Source of the DNA: JALZHR01 sp036389695
GTDB taxonomy: Bacteria > Acidobacteriota > Blastocatellia > Pyrinomonadales > Pyrinomonadaceae
Length of the DNA stretch: 8,669 nucleotides
NCBI GenBank assembly: GCA_036389695.1
Contig: DASVWG010000238.1
Coordinates: forward strand, 1 to 8,669
Direction: 5' to 3'
Of this stretch, positions 1 to 7,119 are shown in pieces. The notes under the pieces are model-generated. The model was not told the DNA's origin, did not search any database, and worked only from the letters and a program-made list of their open reading frames with translations. A program made the translations under genes and the position numbers. Each line of letters opens with the position of its first letter. Positions within the stretch are counted from its first letter, which is position 1.

Positions 1-1548
1 CGCGTCGGCGGCGCCGGTTTCGGAAAAAGTTTGAGCGGCGCGACGACCGGGTTTTCCGATTCGATTCGGCTCGGCGAAATCGCGCGCGTGCAGCAGAATA
101 ACGAAATCGTGATGCGCGTCCGCATCGACGAAGCGGATAAAGACAAAGCCAGAAACATCAGATGGCGCGGCGTCGCTCTGGATTATTTCGATAATTACGG
201 CTGGCGCAAAACGGAAATCAATTACAACGAATCTTTTATCAAAACCGAAAGAGATTTTTTCGTCGTCGGAAACTCGACAAATCCCCCCAATCTGGTGACG
301 CAGACCGTTTATCTCGAACCGCTCGACACGCCGGTTTTGTTTTCGCTCCCGCGTGTGGTCGCGTTTCAAGGCAGTTTTCAGTTATTGACCAAAGACGCCG
401 AAGGCGCGGTTTCCGTTTCGCGCAGCGGCGGCGAAAGATTTTCCTACAAAGCTTATTCGGACGTGACGCAGCCGGGCGCCGAACGATTAAGAAACGACAA
501 CGCGGCTTACGCGCAGCAGCAGAAACGTTATTTGCAGCTTCCGAATCAGGTTGACGCTCGCATAGGCGCTTTAGCCGACGAAATAACCCGCGCGGCAAAC
601 GCCGATAATCGCTACGATAAAGCCAGAGCCATCGAATCTTACCTGCAAAATAATTTCGGCTACACTCTGGATTTAAAGGCGAGCGGCGCGGAGCCTCTGG
701 CGGATTTTTTGTTTAATGTGAAGGAAGGGCATTGCGAATATTTCGCGACGGCGATGGCGGTGATGCTCAGAACGCAGGGCATCGCGACGCGCGTCGTCAA
801 CGGTTTTCAGACCGGCGAATACAACGAAACCGCAGACATTTACGTTGTCCGCCAGCGCGAGGCGCATTCGTGGGTGGAAGTTTATTTTCCGCAGGAAAAC
901 GCGTGGGTGACGTTTGACCCGACGCCTGCCGCCGGAAGAATTTCGGGAGAAAACGCGGGCGGCATCGTCGGAAGATTCAACAAATATCTCGAAGCGCTCG
1001 AAACTTTCTGGATTCAATACATCGTCAGCTACGATAATCAGGAGCAAAAATCGCTGATGCGCTCGGTTCGCAACAGCGTTCAGGATTATCAAATCGAAGC
1101 GACGACGTGGGCGAATCTTTTGCAGATGCGCATCGCCGACTGGTGGAAACAGGTGCGCGGCGACGAGGGCTTTGCGAAAAGCGCCTGGGCAATCGGTTAC
1201 GGCGTTTTGTATCTCGCCGGTTTTGCGCTCGGAATTTTCTTCATCGTCCGGCTTTATCGAAAATTCAAAAAGTTGAAGATGTGGGAAAAGCTCAAAGCTT
1301 TTCTGCGGCGCGAAAAGGAAGGCTCAATCGTCGAATTTTACGAGCGGATGCAAAAATTGCTGGCGCGCAAAGGCTTTGAGCGTGCTTCGCATCAAACGCC
1401 GCTCGAATTCGCTTTAGCGCTGAATATGCGGGAAGCCGTCAAGATTACCGAAAAATACAATCGCGTCCGCTTCGGCGAGAAAAATTTATCGCGAGACGAA
1501 ACGCGGGAAATTGAAAACTGGTTAAAGAATCTGGAAGAAAAACGATGA
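1..1548 (+). CDS. TgpA-like membrane transglutaminase with DUF4129 tail, 5' truncated by window edge
   Basis: The reading frame is open from the first base, so the TTG at 31 is only an internal codon. 515 residues are visible. Family members are usually longer, with several N-terminal membrane helices that would lie before this window. The visible part starts with the stretch GFSDSIRLGEIARVQQNNE, typical of the region before the transglutaminase-like core. The core carries a full papain-like triad, numbered from the window edge: Cys245 in GHCEYFATAM, His289 in AHSWVEVYF and Asp306 in FDPTPA. One membrane helix lies at about residues 396-416, followed by a basic stretch and a C-terminal DUF4129-like domain (about 440-510). 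Known relatives sit beside MoxR ATPase and DUF58 genes; these could lie upstream but are not seen. The catalytic domain is inferred to face the periplasm. The substrate is unknown. The stop overlaps the next start as ATGA. Confidence 0.9.
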   Translation, partial: RVGGAGFGKSLSGATTGFSDSIRLGEIARVQQNNEIVMRVRIDEADKDKARNIRWRGVALDYFDNYGWRKTEINYNESFIKTERDFFVVGNSTNPPNLVTQTVYLEPLDTPVLFSLPRVVAFQGSFQLLTKDAEGAVSVSRSGGERFSYKAYSDVTQPGAERLRNDNAAYAQQQKRYLQLPNQVDARIGALADEITRAANADNRYDKARAIESYLQNNFGYTLDLKASGAEPLADFLFNVKEGHCEYFATAMAVMLRTQGIATRVVNGFQTGEYNETADIYVVRQREAHSWVEVYFPQENAWVTFDPTPAAGRISGENAGGIVGRFNKYLEALETFWIQYIVSYDNQEQKSLMRSVRNSVQDYQIEATTWANLLQMRIADWWKQVRGDEGFAKSAWAIGYGVLYLAGFALGIFFIVRLYRKFKKLKMWEKLKAFLRREKEGSIVEFYERMQKLLARKGFERASHQTPLEFALALNMREAVKITEKYNRVRFGEKNLSRDETREIENWLKNLEEKR

Positions 1549-2228
1549 AGCTGGCGATATTCGATATTGACGGAACGCTGACCGCAACCAACGAAATCGA
1601 CGACGAATGTTTCGTTAAAGCCTTCGCCGAGACGCATCAAATAAACGATTTGGAAACGGATTGGACGAAATACAAACACGTCACCGACGCCGGAATTCTT
1701 TTAGAGGTTTTCGAGAAAAGATTAAAACGCGCGCCGCAGGAAAAAGATTTCGCCGCTTTCAAAAAATGCTTTATCGGAAAACTGAAGGAATTTGCCGAAA
1801 AGGACGCGAAACTCTTCGCCGAAATTTCGAGCGCGCGGGCGATGCTGGAAAAACTCTCGCTCGAAAAAGATTGGGCGATTGTTTTAGCGACGGGCTGTTT
1901 CTACGATTCAGCCGCGCTGAAACTAAGCGCGGCAAAAATGAATATCAAGGATTTCCCGATTGCGACGGCGGACGATGCGGTTTCGAGAGAAGAAATCTTG
2001 CGGATTGCCGTCGAGAAATCGCTGGCTTATTACCGGCAAAACGAATTTGAAAAAATAGTTTCCATCGGCGACGGAGTTTGGGACGTGCGCACGGCGAAGA
2101 ATCTGAATTTAGAGTTTATCGGCATCGCCAATGGAGAACGCGCCGACCGGTTGCGCGAAGAAGGCGCGGAATTAATTATTGAAGATTTCAGAGATTATAA
2201 AAGTTTTTTAGAATATTTAAATAAATGA
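1545..2228 (+). CDS. HAD-superfamily hydrolase (probable phosphatase)
   Basis: This 227-residue protein has the four HAD motifs in order. Motif I is FDIDGTLT with nucleophile Asp7 and Asp9; motif II is LATG with Thr116; a basic residue for motif III is Arg148 or Lys158; motif IV is IGDGVWD with Asp176 and Asp180. The helical cap lies between motifs I and II (about residues 15-95), as in the phosphoglycolate phosphatase-like C1 group. It is expected to be a soluble, Mg-dependent phosphohydrolase in the cytoplasm. The substrate cannot be read from sequence. ATG at 1545 overlaps the stop of the transglutaminase gene (ATGA), and its own stop overlaps the RimO start in the same way, so it is in the middle of a coupled operon. 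No functional link to either neighbour is evident. Confidence 0.88.
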   Translation: MKLAIFDIDGTLTATNEIDDECFVKAFAETHQINDLETDWTKYKHVTDAGILLEVFEKRLKRAPQEKDFAAFKKCFIGKLKEFAEKDAKLFAEISSARAMLEKLSLEKDWAIVLATGCFYDSAALKLSAAKMNIKDFPIATADDAVSREEILRIAVEKSLAYYRQNEFEKIVSIGDGVWDVRTAKNLNLEFIGIANGERADRLREEGAELIIEDFRDYKSFLEYLNK

Positions 2229-3574
2229 AAAAAGTAGGATTTGTCAGTCTCGGCTGCCCGAAAAATCTCGTCGATTCGGAAGTGATGATGGGACAATTAA
2301 AAGAGGCTGGCTATGAAATTACATCGCGTGAAGATGATGCTGACGTCGTTGTCGTCAATACGTGCGGATTTATCGAATCGGCGAAGCAGGAATCAATCGA
2401 AGCGATTCTCGAAGCGACTTCGCTGAAAGCGGAAGGGAAGGCGAAACGCGTCGTCGTCGCCGGTTGTCTGGTCGAGCGTTACCGCGACGATTTGATGAAG
2501 GAATTGCCGGAAGTCGACGCTTTTATCGGCACCAGCCAGCTAAACGACATTTTAAAAGCCGCCGACGAAACGAAAAATTTCCGCGAGCTTCCGCTTCTGC
2601 CAATCGGCAATAAAACGGCGACGTATCTATACGATTTCGACACGCCGCGTTATCGCGCCACCGATTCTTACACGGCTTTCATCAAAATCGCCGAAGGCTG
2701 CGACCGACCGTGCGCTTTCTGTTCGATTCCTTCGATGCGCGGCTCGTTTCGCTCGCGTCGTTTCGGCTCGATTCTGAAAGAAGCCGAAGATTTGGCAAAG
2801 CAGGGCGTGAAGGAAATTGTTTTAATCGCGCAGGATTCGTCGCGTTTCGGCGAAGATTTGGGCGAAGTCGATGCGCTGGCGAAACTGATTCGCGCGCTCG
2901 GCGAGATTGAAGATTTGGAATGGATTCGCGTGATGTATGCATACCCGACGCACATTTCCGACGCCTTTCTCGCCGCGATTCGCGAGACGCCGAAAGCCGT
3001 CAAATATCTCGATATGCCTTTGCAGCACGCCTCGCGCAACGTTCTGAAATTGATGAAGCGCGGCGGAACGCGCGAAAGTCTGGAAAGATTAATCAGTAGA
3101 GTCCGCGAAAAAGTGCCCGAGATTACGATTCGCACGACCTTCATCACCGGCTTTCCCGGCGAAACCGAAGCGGATTTTGAAGAATTGATGGCTTTCGTGC
3201 GCCACTGCGAATTCGACAACGTCGGCGTTTTCACATATTCGGACGAAGAAGGCACGCCGGCTTTCGATTTGCCGAACAAAGTCGATGCCAAAACCGCGAA
3301 ACGCCGCCGCGCCGATTTGATGAAAGAACAAATGAAAATCTCCAAACGCAAAAACAAAGCGAAAATCGGCAAAACGTTTAAAGTCTTGTTCGAAGGCGTC
3401 TCGCAGGAATCGGATTTACTTTTCCAGGGCAGACTGGAAGGACAGGCGCAGGAAATCGACGGCTATATTTTAATCAACGATATGCCCGAAAACTTCGAGC
3501 CGCAAGTCGGCGGAATTTACGACGTGCGCATTTCCGAAGCGCACGAATACGATTTGATTGGCGAAATCATTTGA
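2225..3574 (+). CDS. rimO: Ribosomal protein S12 methylthiotransferase RimO
   Basis: RimO adds a methylthio group to the conserved aspartate of ribosomal protein S12, using two [4Fe-4S] clusters and S-adenosylmethionine. The 449-residue length is normal for the family. The N-terminal MTTase domain starts VGFVSLGCPKNLVDSE and supplies Cys11, Cys47 (NTCGFI) and Cys81 (AGCL). The radical SAM domain (about 145-375) has the CxxxCxxC motif as Cys159, Cys163 and Cys166 in EGCDRPCAFCSIP, followed by MRGSFRSR. A TRAM domain makes up the C-terminus (about 383-449). The LGCPKNLVDSE and SIPSMRG signatures favour RimO over the tRNA enzyme MiaB. ATG at 2225 overlaps the stop of the HAD gene (ATGA). No hairpin terminator follows it before the next promoter. 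Confidence 0.97.
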   Translation: MKKVGFVSLGCPKNLVDSEVMMGQLKEAGYEITSREDDADVVVVNTCGFIESAKQESIEAILEATSLKAEGKAKRVVVAGCLVERYRDDLMKELPEVDAFIGTSQLNDILKAADETKNFRELPLLPIGNKTATYLYDFDTPRYRATDSYTAFIKIAEGCDRPCAFCSIPSMRGSFRSRRFGSILKEAEDLAKQGVKEIVLIAQDSSRFGEDLGEVDALAKLIRALGEIEDLEWIRVMYAYPTHISDAFLAAIRETPKAVKYLDMPLQHASRNVLKLMKRGGTRESLERLISRVREKVPEITIRTTFITGFPGETEADFEELMAFVRHCEFDNVGVFTYSDEEGTPAFDLPNKVDAKTAKRRRADLMKEQMKISKRKNKAKIGKTFKVLFEGVSQESDLLFQGRLEGQAQEIDGYILINDMPENFEPQVGGIYDVRISEAHEYDLIGEII

Positions 3575-3685
3575 TATATATTCGCTTCCGTAAAGCCAAA
3601 ATGTTAATCGAAGATAATTTGGATTTTTAATTCGCAGCAATTACAAAATAAATTGATATTTCGAGCGATGACGTATACGCCGGTT
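3575..3685. other. AT-rich spacer after rimO, upstream of the promoter
   Basis: This stretch between the rimO stop and the next promoter contains no credible gene; the only small ATG frame, at 3601, is nine codons long. I see no hairpin with a T-run, so rimO transcripts may end by a factor-dependent route or run on. Base composition is clearly more AT-rich than in the flanking genes. Confidence 0.5.
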
Positions 3686-3714
3686 TTGAATCTGGAGTTT
3701 AAGAGTCCTATAAT
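3686..3714 (+). promoter_or_regulatory. Sigma-70-type promoter for the secreted protein gene
   Basis: TTGAAT at 3686-3691 is followed after exactly 17 bases by a perfect TATAAT at 3709-3714. The predicted transcription start is near 3721, giving a leader of about 90 bases. It faces the secreted protein gene starting at 3810 and separates it from the rimO operon. The match is by inspection only. Confidence 0.65.
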
Positions 3715-3741
3715 GTTATCCTCGATTTATCGCCCGCATAT

Positions 3742-3759
3742 AATTTAATTGATTAAATT
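3742..3759. repeat. Perfect AT-rich inverted repeat in the leader (possible operator)
   Basis: AATTTAAT and ATTAAATT form two perfect 8-base arms around a 2-base centre. The site would lie about 20-40 bases after the predicted transcription start, where a bound repressor could act as a roadblock. A second short palindrome, TTATTAATAA, lies at 3775-3784. The AT-rich context makes chance palindromes more likely, so an operator role is only a suggestion. Confidence 0.35.
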
Positions 3760-3794
3760 TCTGTAAATCTCGTTTTATTAATAAAGTTAAATTT

Positions 3795-3803
3795 AAAGAG
3801 GAG
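3795..3803 (+). promoter_or_regulatory. Strong ribosome binding site
   Basis: AAAGAGGAG ends six bases before the ATG at 3810, near-ideal Shine-Dalgarno strength and spacing. It fixes the start of the secreted protein gene and is the clearest such site in the window. Confidence 0.75.
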
Positions 3804-3809
3804 AATATT

Positions 3810-4601
3810 ATGAAACTCAAAAAGAGAAATCTTTTATGGTTTGTTTGTTTGTTTTGTTTATCGGCAAGCGTCGTCAGCGCTCAAAAACTCTGGGATAAAC
3901 CGTATCAGCAGTGGAGTAAGGAAGAGGCGCTTAAGATTATGAACAGTTCGCCGTGGTCTCAAAGTTACCAGTCAGCCGAAGGACTGGCGGCAACAGACCA
4001 GGAGCAAATCAACCGTGGGTCTGCCGAGCAGGATCCTCGCCGTCAAACCAAGCTGGGCAGCAGCTCGCGCAATCTCGCGCCGCCGGTAGTGGTTATCAGG
4101 CTGCATTCCGCGCTGCCTGTCAGACAGGCATTTGTTCGTCTGCAGCAAATCGAAGTCGGTTATGATAAATGGGACGAGAAAAAGCGCGCTGAATTCGACG
4201 CCGCCACAAAAAACATTTTGGATTGTCCGCTTTGTAAAGATTATTACATCGTCACGATGGCAAAGTCGGTAAATGCTTCCGGACAGGGAGTTGATGAAGG
4301 ATTGTTTCAAACAATGGGATTTGAGCAGTTAAAGGGCAATGTCTACCTGGTTAATGAAAAAGGGGAAAAACGCGAGCTGGTACAGTTTACGCCGCCTAAA
4401 GGCGGGCGCGACTTCGCGGTTTTTTTCTTTAAGCGCGGAAAGGATAAATCAGACACTTTTCTGACTGCGGAAAACAAGGACTTAAAATTTGTCTTTGATA
4501 ACAATTTTATGGGCAGCAAAAATCCTTACGCGTCGCTTCTGCCGCGAAGCTTCGATTTTAAAGTGTCGAAATTATTGATTGGCGAGAAAGTCGAATTTTA
4601 A
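3810..4601 (+). CDS. Secreted protein of unknown function, Acidobacteria-type family
   Basis: The 263-residue product starts with a Sec signal peptide: basic MKLKKR, a hydrophobic core at about 7-20, and a likely signal peptidase I site VVSA|Q after residue 24. The mature protein opens with KLWDKPYQQWSKEEALKIM and SSPWSQSY. I recognise this, from general familiarity only, as typical of uncharacterised acidobacterial secreted proteins. Further conserved-looking blocks are VVVIRLHSALPVRQAFVRLQ (about 93-112), a CPLC pair at Cys139 and Cys142, FTPPKGGRDFAVFFFKR (about 193-209), and a C-terminal KVSKLLIGEKVEF. The two cysteines could form a disulfide outside the cytoplasm. No enzyme motif is visible. 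It is probably the first gene of a two-gene unit with the downstream membrane protein. Function is unknown. Confidence 0.85.
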   Translation: MKLKKRNLLWFVCLFCLSASVVSAQKLWDKPYQQWSKEEALKIMNSSPWSQSYQSAEGLAATDQEQINRGSAEQDPRRQTKLGSSSRNLAPPVVVIRLHSALPVRQAFVRLQQIEVGYDKWDEKKRAEFDAATKNILDCPLCKDYYIVTMAKSVNASGQGVDEGLFQTMGFEQLKGNVYLVNEKGEKRELVQFTPPKGGRDFAVFFFKRGKDKSDTFLTAENKDLKFVFDNNFMGSKNPYASLLPRSFDFKVSKLLIGEKVEF

Positions 4602-4612
4602 GCGCGCCGATT

Positions 4613-5203
4613 ATGGAAATAAATTACGAATTAGAAACCGAAGACCTGATTTTATATTCTAAACAGGCTGCCAGAGAAAGTCCGACTCACGAGCCGTTGA
4701 CGTTCATATTCGGTTTCTTCTCTTTATGCTTTCTTTTCACCGATTTTATTTTCGCGATTTTTTTCGGTTTTCCCGGTACTATAACGATAAACTGGCTAAT
4801 TCTGATTCTGGTGTTCAGATTAGTAATCCTGACTCTTTGTCTCGGATTAGTTTTGTTAATTGTTCGGTTTTTTCAGCTCAGGTTGGGAAATAAGATTGCC
4901 GGAATCGAAGAAAACGGCTTGCTCTGCCAGCACAAAATAGTTTTGAATGAGAAGGAATTGATTGAAATCACAAACGTCAACAATTCGAGACATTCCTGGA
5001 ACAGCATCGCAAAAATAGAAGAAAATGAAGCTTTCGTTCTGATAACCATCGCTACGTCGGCGACCTATTTTATTCCGAAAAGATTTTTTCAGGATGGCAA
5101 ACACGTAAAAAAGTTTCTGGAAACGGCGCGTCATTACCGTCAAAATGCGAGTCATATCTTTCAACCGTCGTATTTAACGGAATATGAAAAAAGCTTGTTA
5201 TAA
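4613..5203 (+). CDS. Two-helix membrane protein with YcxB-like C-terminal domain
   Basis: This 196-residue protein has a short N-terminal cytoplasmic part (MEINYELETEDLILYS), two hydrophobic helices at about 29-51 and 61-86, and a C-terminal soluble domain at about 105-172. The C-terminal domain contains ENGLLCQ, SWNSIAKIEE and FIPKRFFQ, the pattern of YcxB-like domains, in which an aromatic residue (here Trp129) and a late IPKRAF-like block are conserved. The role of YcxB-like proteins is not established. The ATG follows the secreted protein stop by 11 bases with no evident ribosome binding site, so its translation may depend on coupling. The start is supported because the usual N-terminus of the family begins almost directly at this Met. 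Confidence 0.78.
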   Translation: MEINYELETEDLILYSKQAARESPTHEPLTFIFGFFSLCFLFTDFIFAIFFGFPGTITINWLILILVFRLVILTLCLGLVLLIVRFFQLRLGNKIAGIEENGLLCQHKIVLNEKELIEITNVNNSRHSWNSIAKIEENEAFVLITIATSATYFIPKRFFQDGKHVKKFLETARHYRQNASHIFQPSYLTEYEKSLL

Positions 5204-5264
5204 GATAAAAGAATCAAGATAATTGACCGACAGGCGCAACATAACCGGAAATCGACGCGATGCA

Positions 5265-5283
5265 TTCAAAATAATATTTTGAA
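5265..5283. repeat. Perfect 9-base inverted repeat between convergent genes
   Basis: TTCAAAATA and TATTTTGAA are perfect inverted arms around a single central A. The site lies 62 bases after the YcxB-like stop and just before the terminator hairpin. It is too AT-rich to be a strong terminator on its own. It may be a protein binding site or a chance palindrome. Confidence 0.3.
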
Positions 5284-5290
5284 CAAAATA

Positions 5291-5327
5291 AAAGAAAAGG
5301 TGGAAATCCGGATTTCCACCTTTTTTT
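5291..5327. terminator. Bidirectional intrinsic terminator
   Basis: A perfect inverted repeat, AGGTGGAAATCC then GGATTTCCACCT (5298-5309 and 5310-5321), is extended by AAAA/TTTT pairing. The T-run at 5321-5327 follows the stem on the + strand. On the - strand the complement of 5291-5298 gives TTTTCTTT. In RNA the centre CCGG would form the loop. It lies between the stop of the YcxB-like gene and the stop of the convergent gene ending at 5355, so it can end both transcripts. Confidence 0.88.
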
Positions 5328-5354
5328 GATTATAAAAAAGCTCTTTCAGGATTT

Positions 5355-6947
5355 TCAAACCTCGCTGGAGCGACCGAAGATTGTCAGGTTCGGCGTCGCA
5401 TCGGAGTTGCCCGCGCCGTTGAGCAAAGTGTAGCCGGTCGCGCAAAACAGCTTCTGGTTGGCGTAATTTCGCCGGACGGTCAGATAATCGCCGTATTTGT
5501 TGTCGGACGGTCCGCGCGTGCTGGCAAAAGTCCCCACGTAGCGACGCGTGCCGGTCAATATCCCGACGACGTGCGTCGGAAATCTGGTTCCGCCGCCATA
5601 CATATAGGAAACTCCGACCTCGTTATTGGAGTTAGTCGCCAGCGCCGCGTAACAAATGCCTGAAGTGGAGCTCCAGAGATTGATGTTTTCCACCAGAGTC
5701 ATCGAGGTGGCGTTGATGCGCGCAATCTGGACGAACGGCTGCGGGCGGGCATTAGCGCCGCCTTTCCCCGAAGCCCAGGCAAACCATAATTCGTTTCCGG
5801 CGAGAGTCGCGCCCGTATGTCGTCCGTCGGCGCGCTCCAGCCAGTCTTGTCCGTCCGGCGTCAGCGAGCTGTATCCGCCGGACGACCACGACGCCACCGT
5901 CACCTGATTGGAAGTCGGCGCGGCGCTGGTTTCTTTCCAGGAAAAAACTTCCAGCTTGCTGGTCGAGACGTGACCGACAAAATATGCCGTCGTTCCGCAG
6001 TTTTGCGCGACGCGCAAACTGGGACGCGTATTCGAGACGGCGCGCGTCATCGAAAACGGTCCGGTCGTAAAGCTGGTTAATTTTATTCTGGCGACCGCCG
6101 AAGCCGTCCAGGCGTTTCCCGCGAAACAATTGGTCGACATATAAACCATATTCTGCCCGTCGGCAAGGTCCGGAAAGTCGAGCCAGATTCCCTCGCCCAG
6201 TCCCAGCGCGGCGGGCGTAATGTCAAAAAACTTCCATGAGCCGGTTTTCACCTTCGCCGTCGTGGCAAACGCGATGCGCTGGATATTTTTGCCGGTCGCG
6301 TCGCGCCCGTATTGCAGCAGCCAGATAAATGTGTCGATGCTCTTGATATAATGCACGACCTGGTCGCAGCAGAAGCTCATCCCCGGCGGATTCGGAAAAG
6401 TCGTATACGGGTCGGCATACTTAAAGGTCGTGCCGCCGTCAATCGAAACAGCCGCAAACCAGTTTCCGGTGTAGAACACGACGCTGCCGTTGACGGCGGC
6501 GCTCGGTTCGCACACGTGCGAAGCCGTATCTTTGGTCGCGACGTCGCTGAGCTGGACGTTTTTGACCAGCGTGATGGTGTCGTTGGGAGCCATCAGGGTA
6601 GCCAGCGCTTTTTTGACGCTTTCCATCGGAACCGTCTCTTCGAGCGCGAGCGGCGCGGTCGGCAGCATATCCAGAACCTTCGGTCCGGCGGGCGCTTTCG
6701 GCAGGATTTTGCGCGGGTGAATTTCATCTTTATTGCGCGCCTCGGAAAACTTGTAAAGGTCGGCTTCCGAGATATATCTGACTTTGATTTCCTGCGCTTC
6801 TATCGGTTTCACCTTTCCGGTATCGATAGCTGCCGAAGCGGCATACGCCATAATTTTCTTACTTCCGGCGCCCGGCTTTTTGGTTGTAGTCTTTCCGGTT
6901 TTTTCCTTTGACGTTGATTTTTTCGGGTTCTTTTTATCAGCAGGCAT
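5355..6947 (-). CDS. Predicted beta-propeller protein (sialidase/BNR-like) with basic disordered N-terminus
   Basis: The 530-residue product has no signal peptide or membrane helix. Residues 1-31 are rich in Lys, Thr, Ser and Pro and look disordered. Residues 51-83 carry AQEIKVRY and IHPRKILP, a module repeated in the small gene upstream. The rest (about 120-530) has recurring short beta-rich blocks with Trp, Gly and Asp turns. One is an Asp-box-like SIDGGTTF at 168-175; others are SFCCDQVVHYIK (about 191-202), WLLQYG and ELWFAWASG. This suggests a sialidase/BNR-type propeller, but I see only one clear Asp box and no full set of catalytic arginines, so enzyme activity is not claimed. The ATG at 6947 has AAAAGGA (6964-6958) ten bases upstream. 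It ends at the shared terminator. Fold assignment is inference; function is unknown. Confidence 0.75.
   Translation of the reverse strand: MPADKKNPKKSTSKEKTGKTTTKKPGAGSKKIMAYAASAAIDTGKVKPIEAQEIKVRYISEADLYKFSEARNKDEIHPRKILPKAPAGPKVLDMLPTAPLALEETVPMESVKKALATLMAPNDTITLVKNVQLSDVATKDTASHVCEPSAAVNGSVVFYTGNWFAAVSIDGGTTFKYADPYTTFPNPPGMSFCCDQVVHYIKSIDTFIWLLQYGRDATGKNIQRIAFATTAKVKTGSWKFFDITPAALGLGEGIWLDFPDLADGQNMVYMSTNCFAGNAWTASAVARIKLTSFTTGPFSMTRAVSNTRPSLRVAQNCGTTAYFVGHVSTSKLEVFSWKETSAAPTSNQVTVASWSSGGYSSLTPDGQDWLERADGRHTGATLAGNELWFAWASGKGGANARPQPFVQIARINATSMTLVENINLWSSTSGICYAALATNSNNEVGVSYMYGGGTRFPTHVVGILTGTRRYVGTFASTRGPSDNKYGDYLTVRRNYANQKLFCATGYTLLNGAGNSDATPNLTIFGRSSEV
6699..6797 (-). repeat. N-terminal AQEI/IHPR module, copy in the propeller gene
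   Basis: This segment codes residues 51-83 of the 530-residue protein: AQEIKVRY, a 17-residue charged linker, then IHPRKILP. The second copy is at 7186-7269. Over the 24 bases that code the IHPR block the two copies match at 20 positions by my count, and the AQEI blocks also match closely. This suggests common descent of the coding segment. Confidence 0.65.
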
Positions 6948-6957
6948 TGTTTTTCCA

Positions 6958-6964
6958 TCCTTTT
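6958..6964 (-). promoter_or_regulatory. Ribosome binding site of the propeller gene
   Basis: Read on the - strand the sequence is AAAAGGA, with ten bases between it and the ATG at 6947. It supports this start rather than an internal Met. Confidence 0.5.
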
Positions 6965-7023
6965 CTAATTGATTTCGTCTGACCCCTGGTTAGTGTTGTC
7001 CGTCATTTTGCAGGAAAGCAATT

Positions 7024-7051
7024 TTTGTATGATATCGCCTGCGACGTGCAA
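7024..7051 (-). promoter_or_regulatory. Possible weak promoter for the propeller gene
   Basis: On the - strand TTGCAC (7051-7046) and TACAAA (7029-7024) are separated by 16 bases. Each matches the sigma-70 consensus at four of six positions. It lies in the 172-base spacer between the two - strand genes. The propeller gene may instead be read from the stronger promoter at 7466-7495, since no terminator is visible between the genes. Confidence 0.25.
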
Positions 7052-7119
7052 AAGCGGGCGGCGATGCGGCTTAAAAAACTTTTCGCGGCGGCTGGTAAAT
7101 CGTTAAGGAAACAGTCGTT

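Noticed and set aside
2668..3372. Long antisense reading frame of 234 codons opposite rimO
   Set aside because: It lies wholly within the certain rimO gene, has Ser/Arg-rich low-complexity composition and shows no domain or ribosome binding site. It is a codon-bias shadow.
6312..6911. Frame of 199 codons on the + strand opposite the propeller gene
   Set aside because: Its composition is Arg/Phe-rich with no recognisable domain. The - strand frame has the motif shared with the neighbouring gene and a ribosome binding site, so the - strand is the coding one.
5355..6947. Calling the propeller protein an active sialidase
   Set aside because: Only one Asp-box-like motif is clear and the catalytic arginine triad, Asp and Tyr/Glu pair of sialidases cannot be identified by eye.
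6977..6987. GGGGTCAGAC-like string on the - strand, resembling ends seen near some REP-associated or insertion elements
   Set aside because: A single short match with no inverted partner, target duplication or transposase nearby. Chance is enough to explain it.
7058..7119. GC-rich stretch after the small gene as an intrinsic terminator
   Set aside because: The GCGGC strings are direct rather than inverted repeats, and no stem followed by a T-run on the - strand can be drawn.
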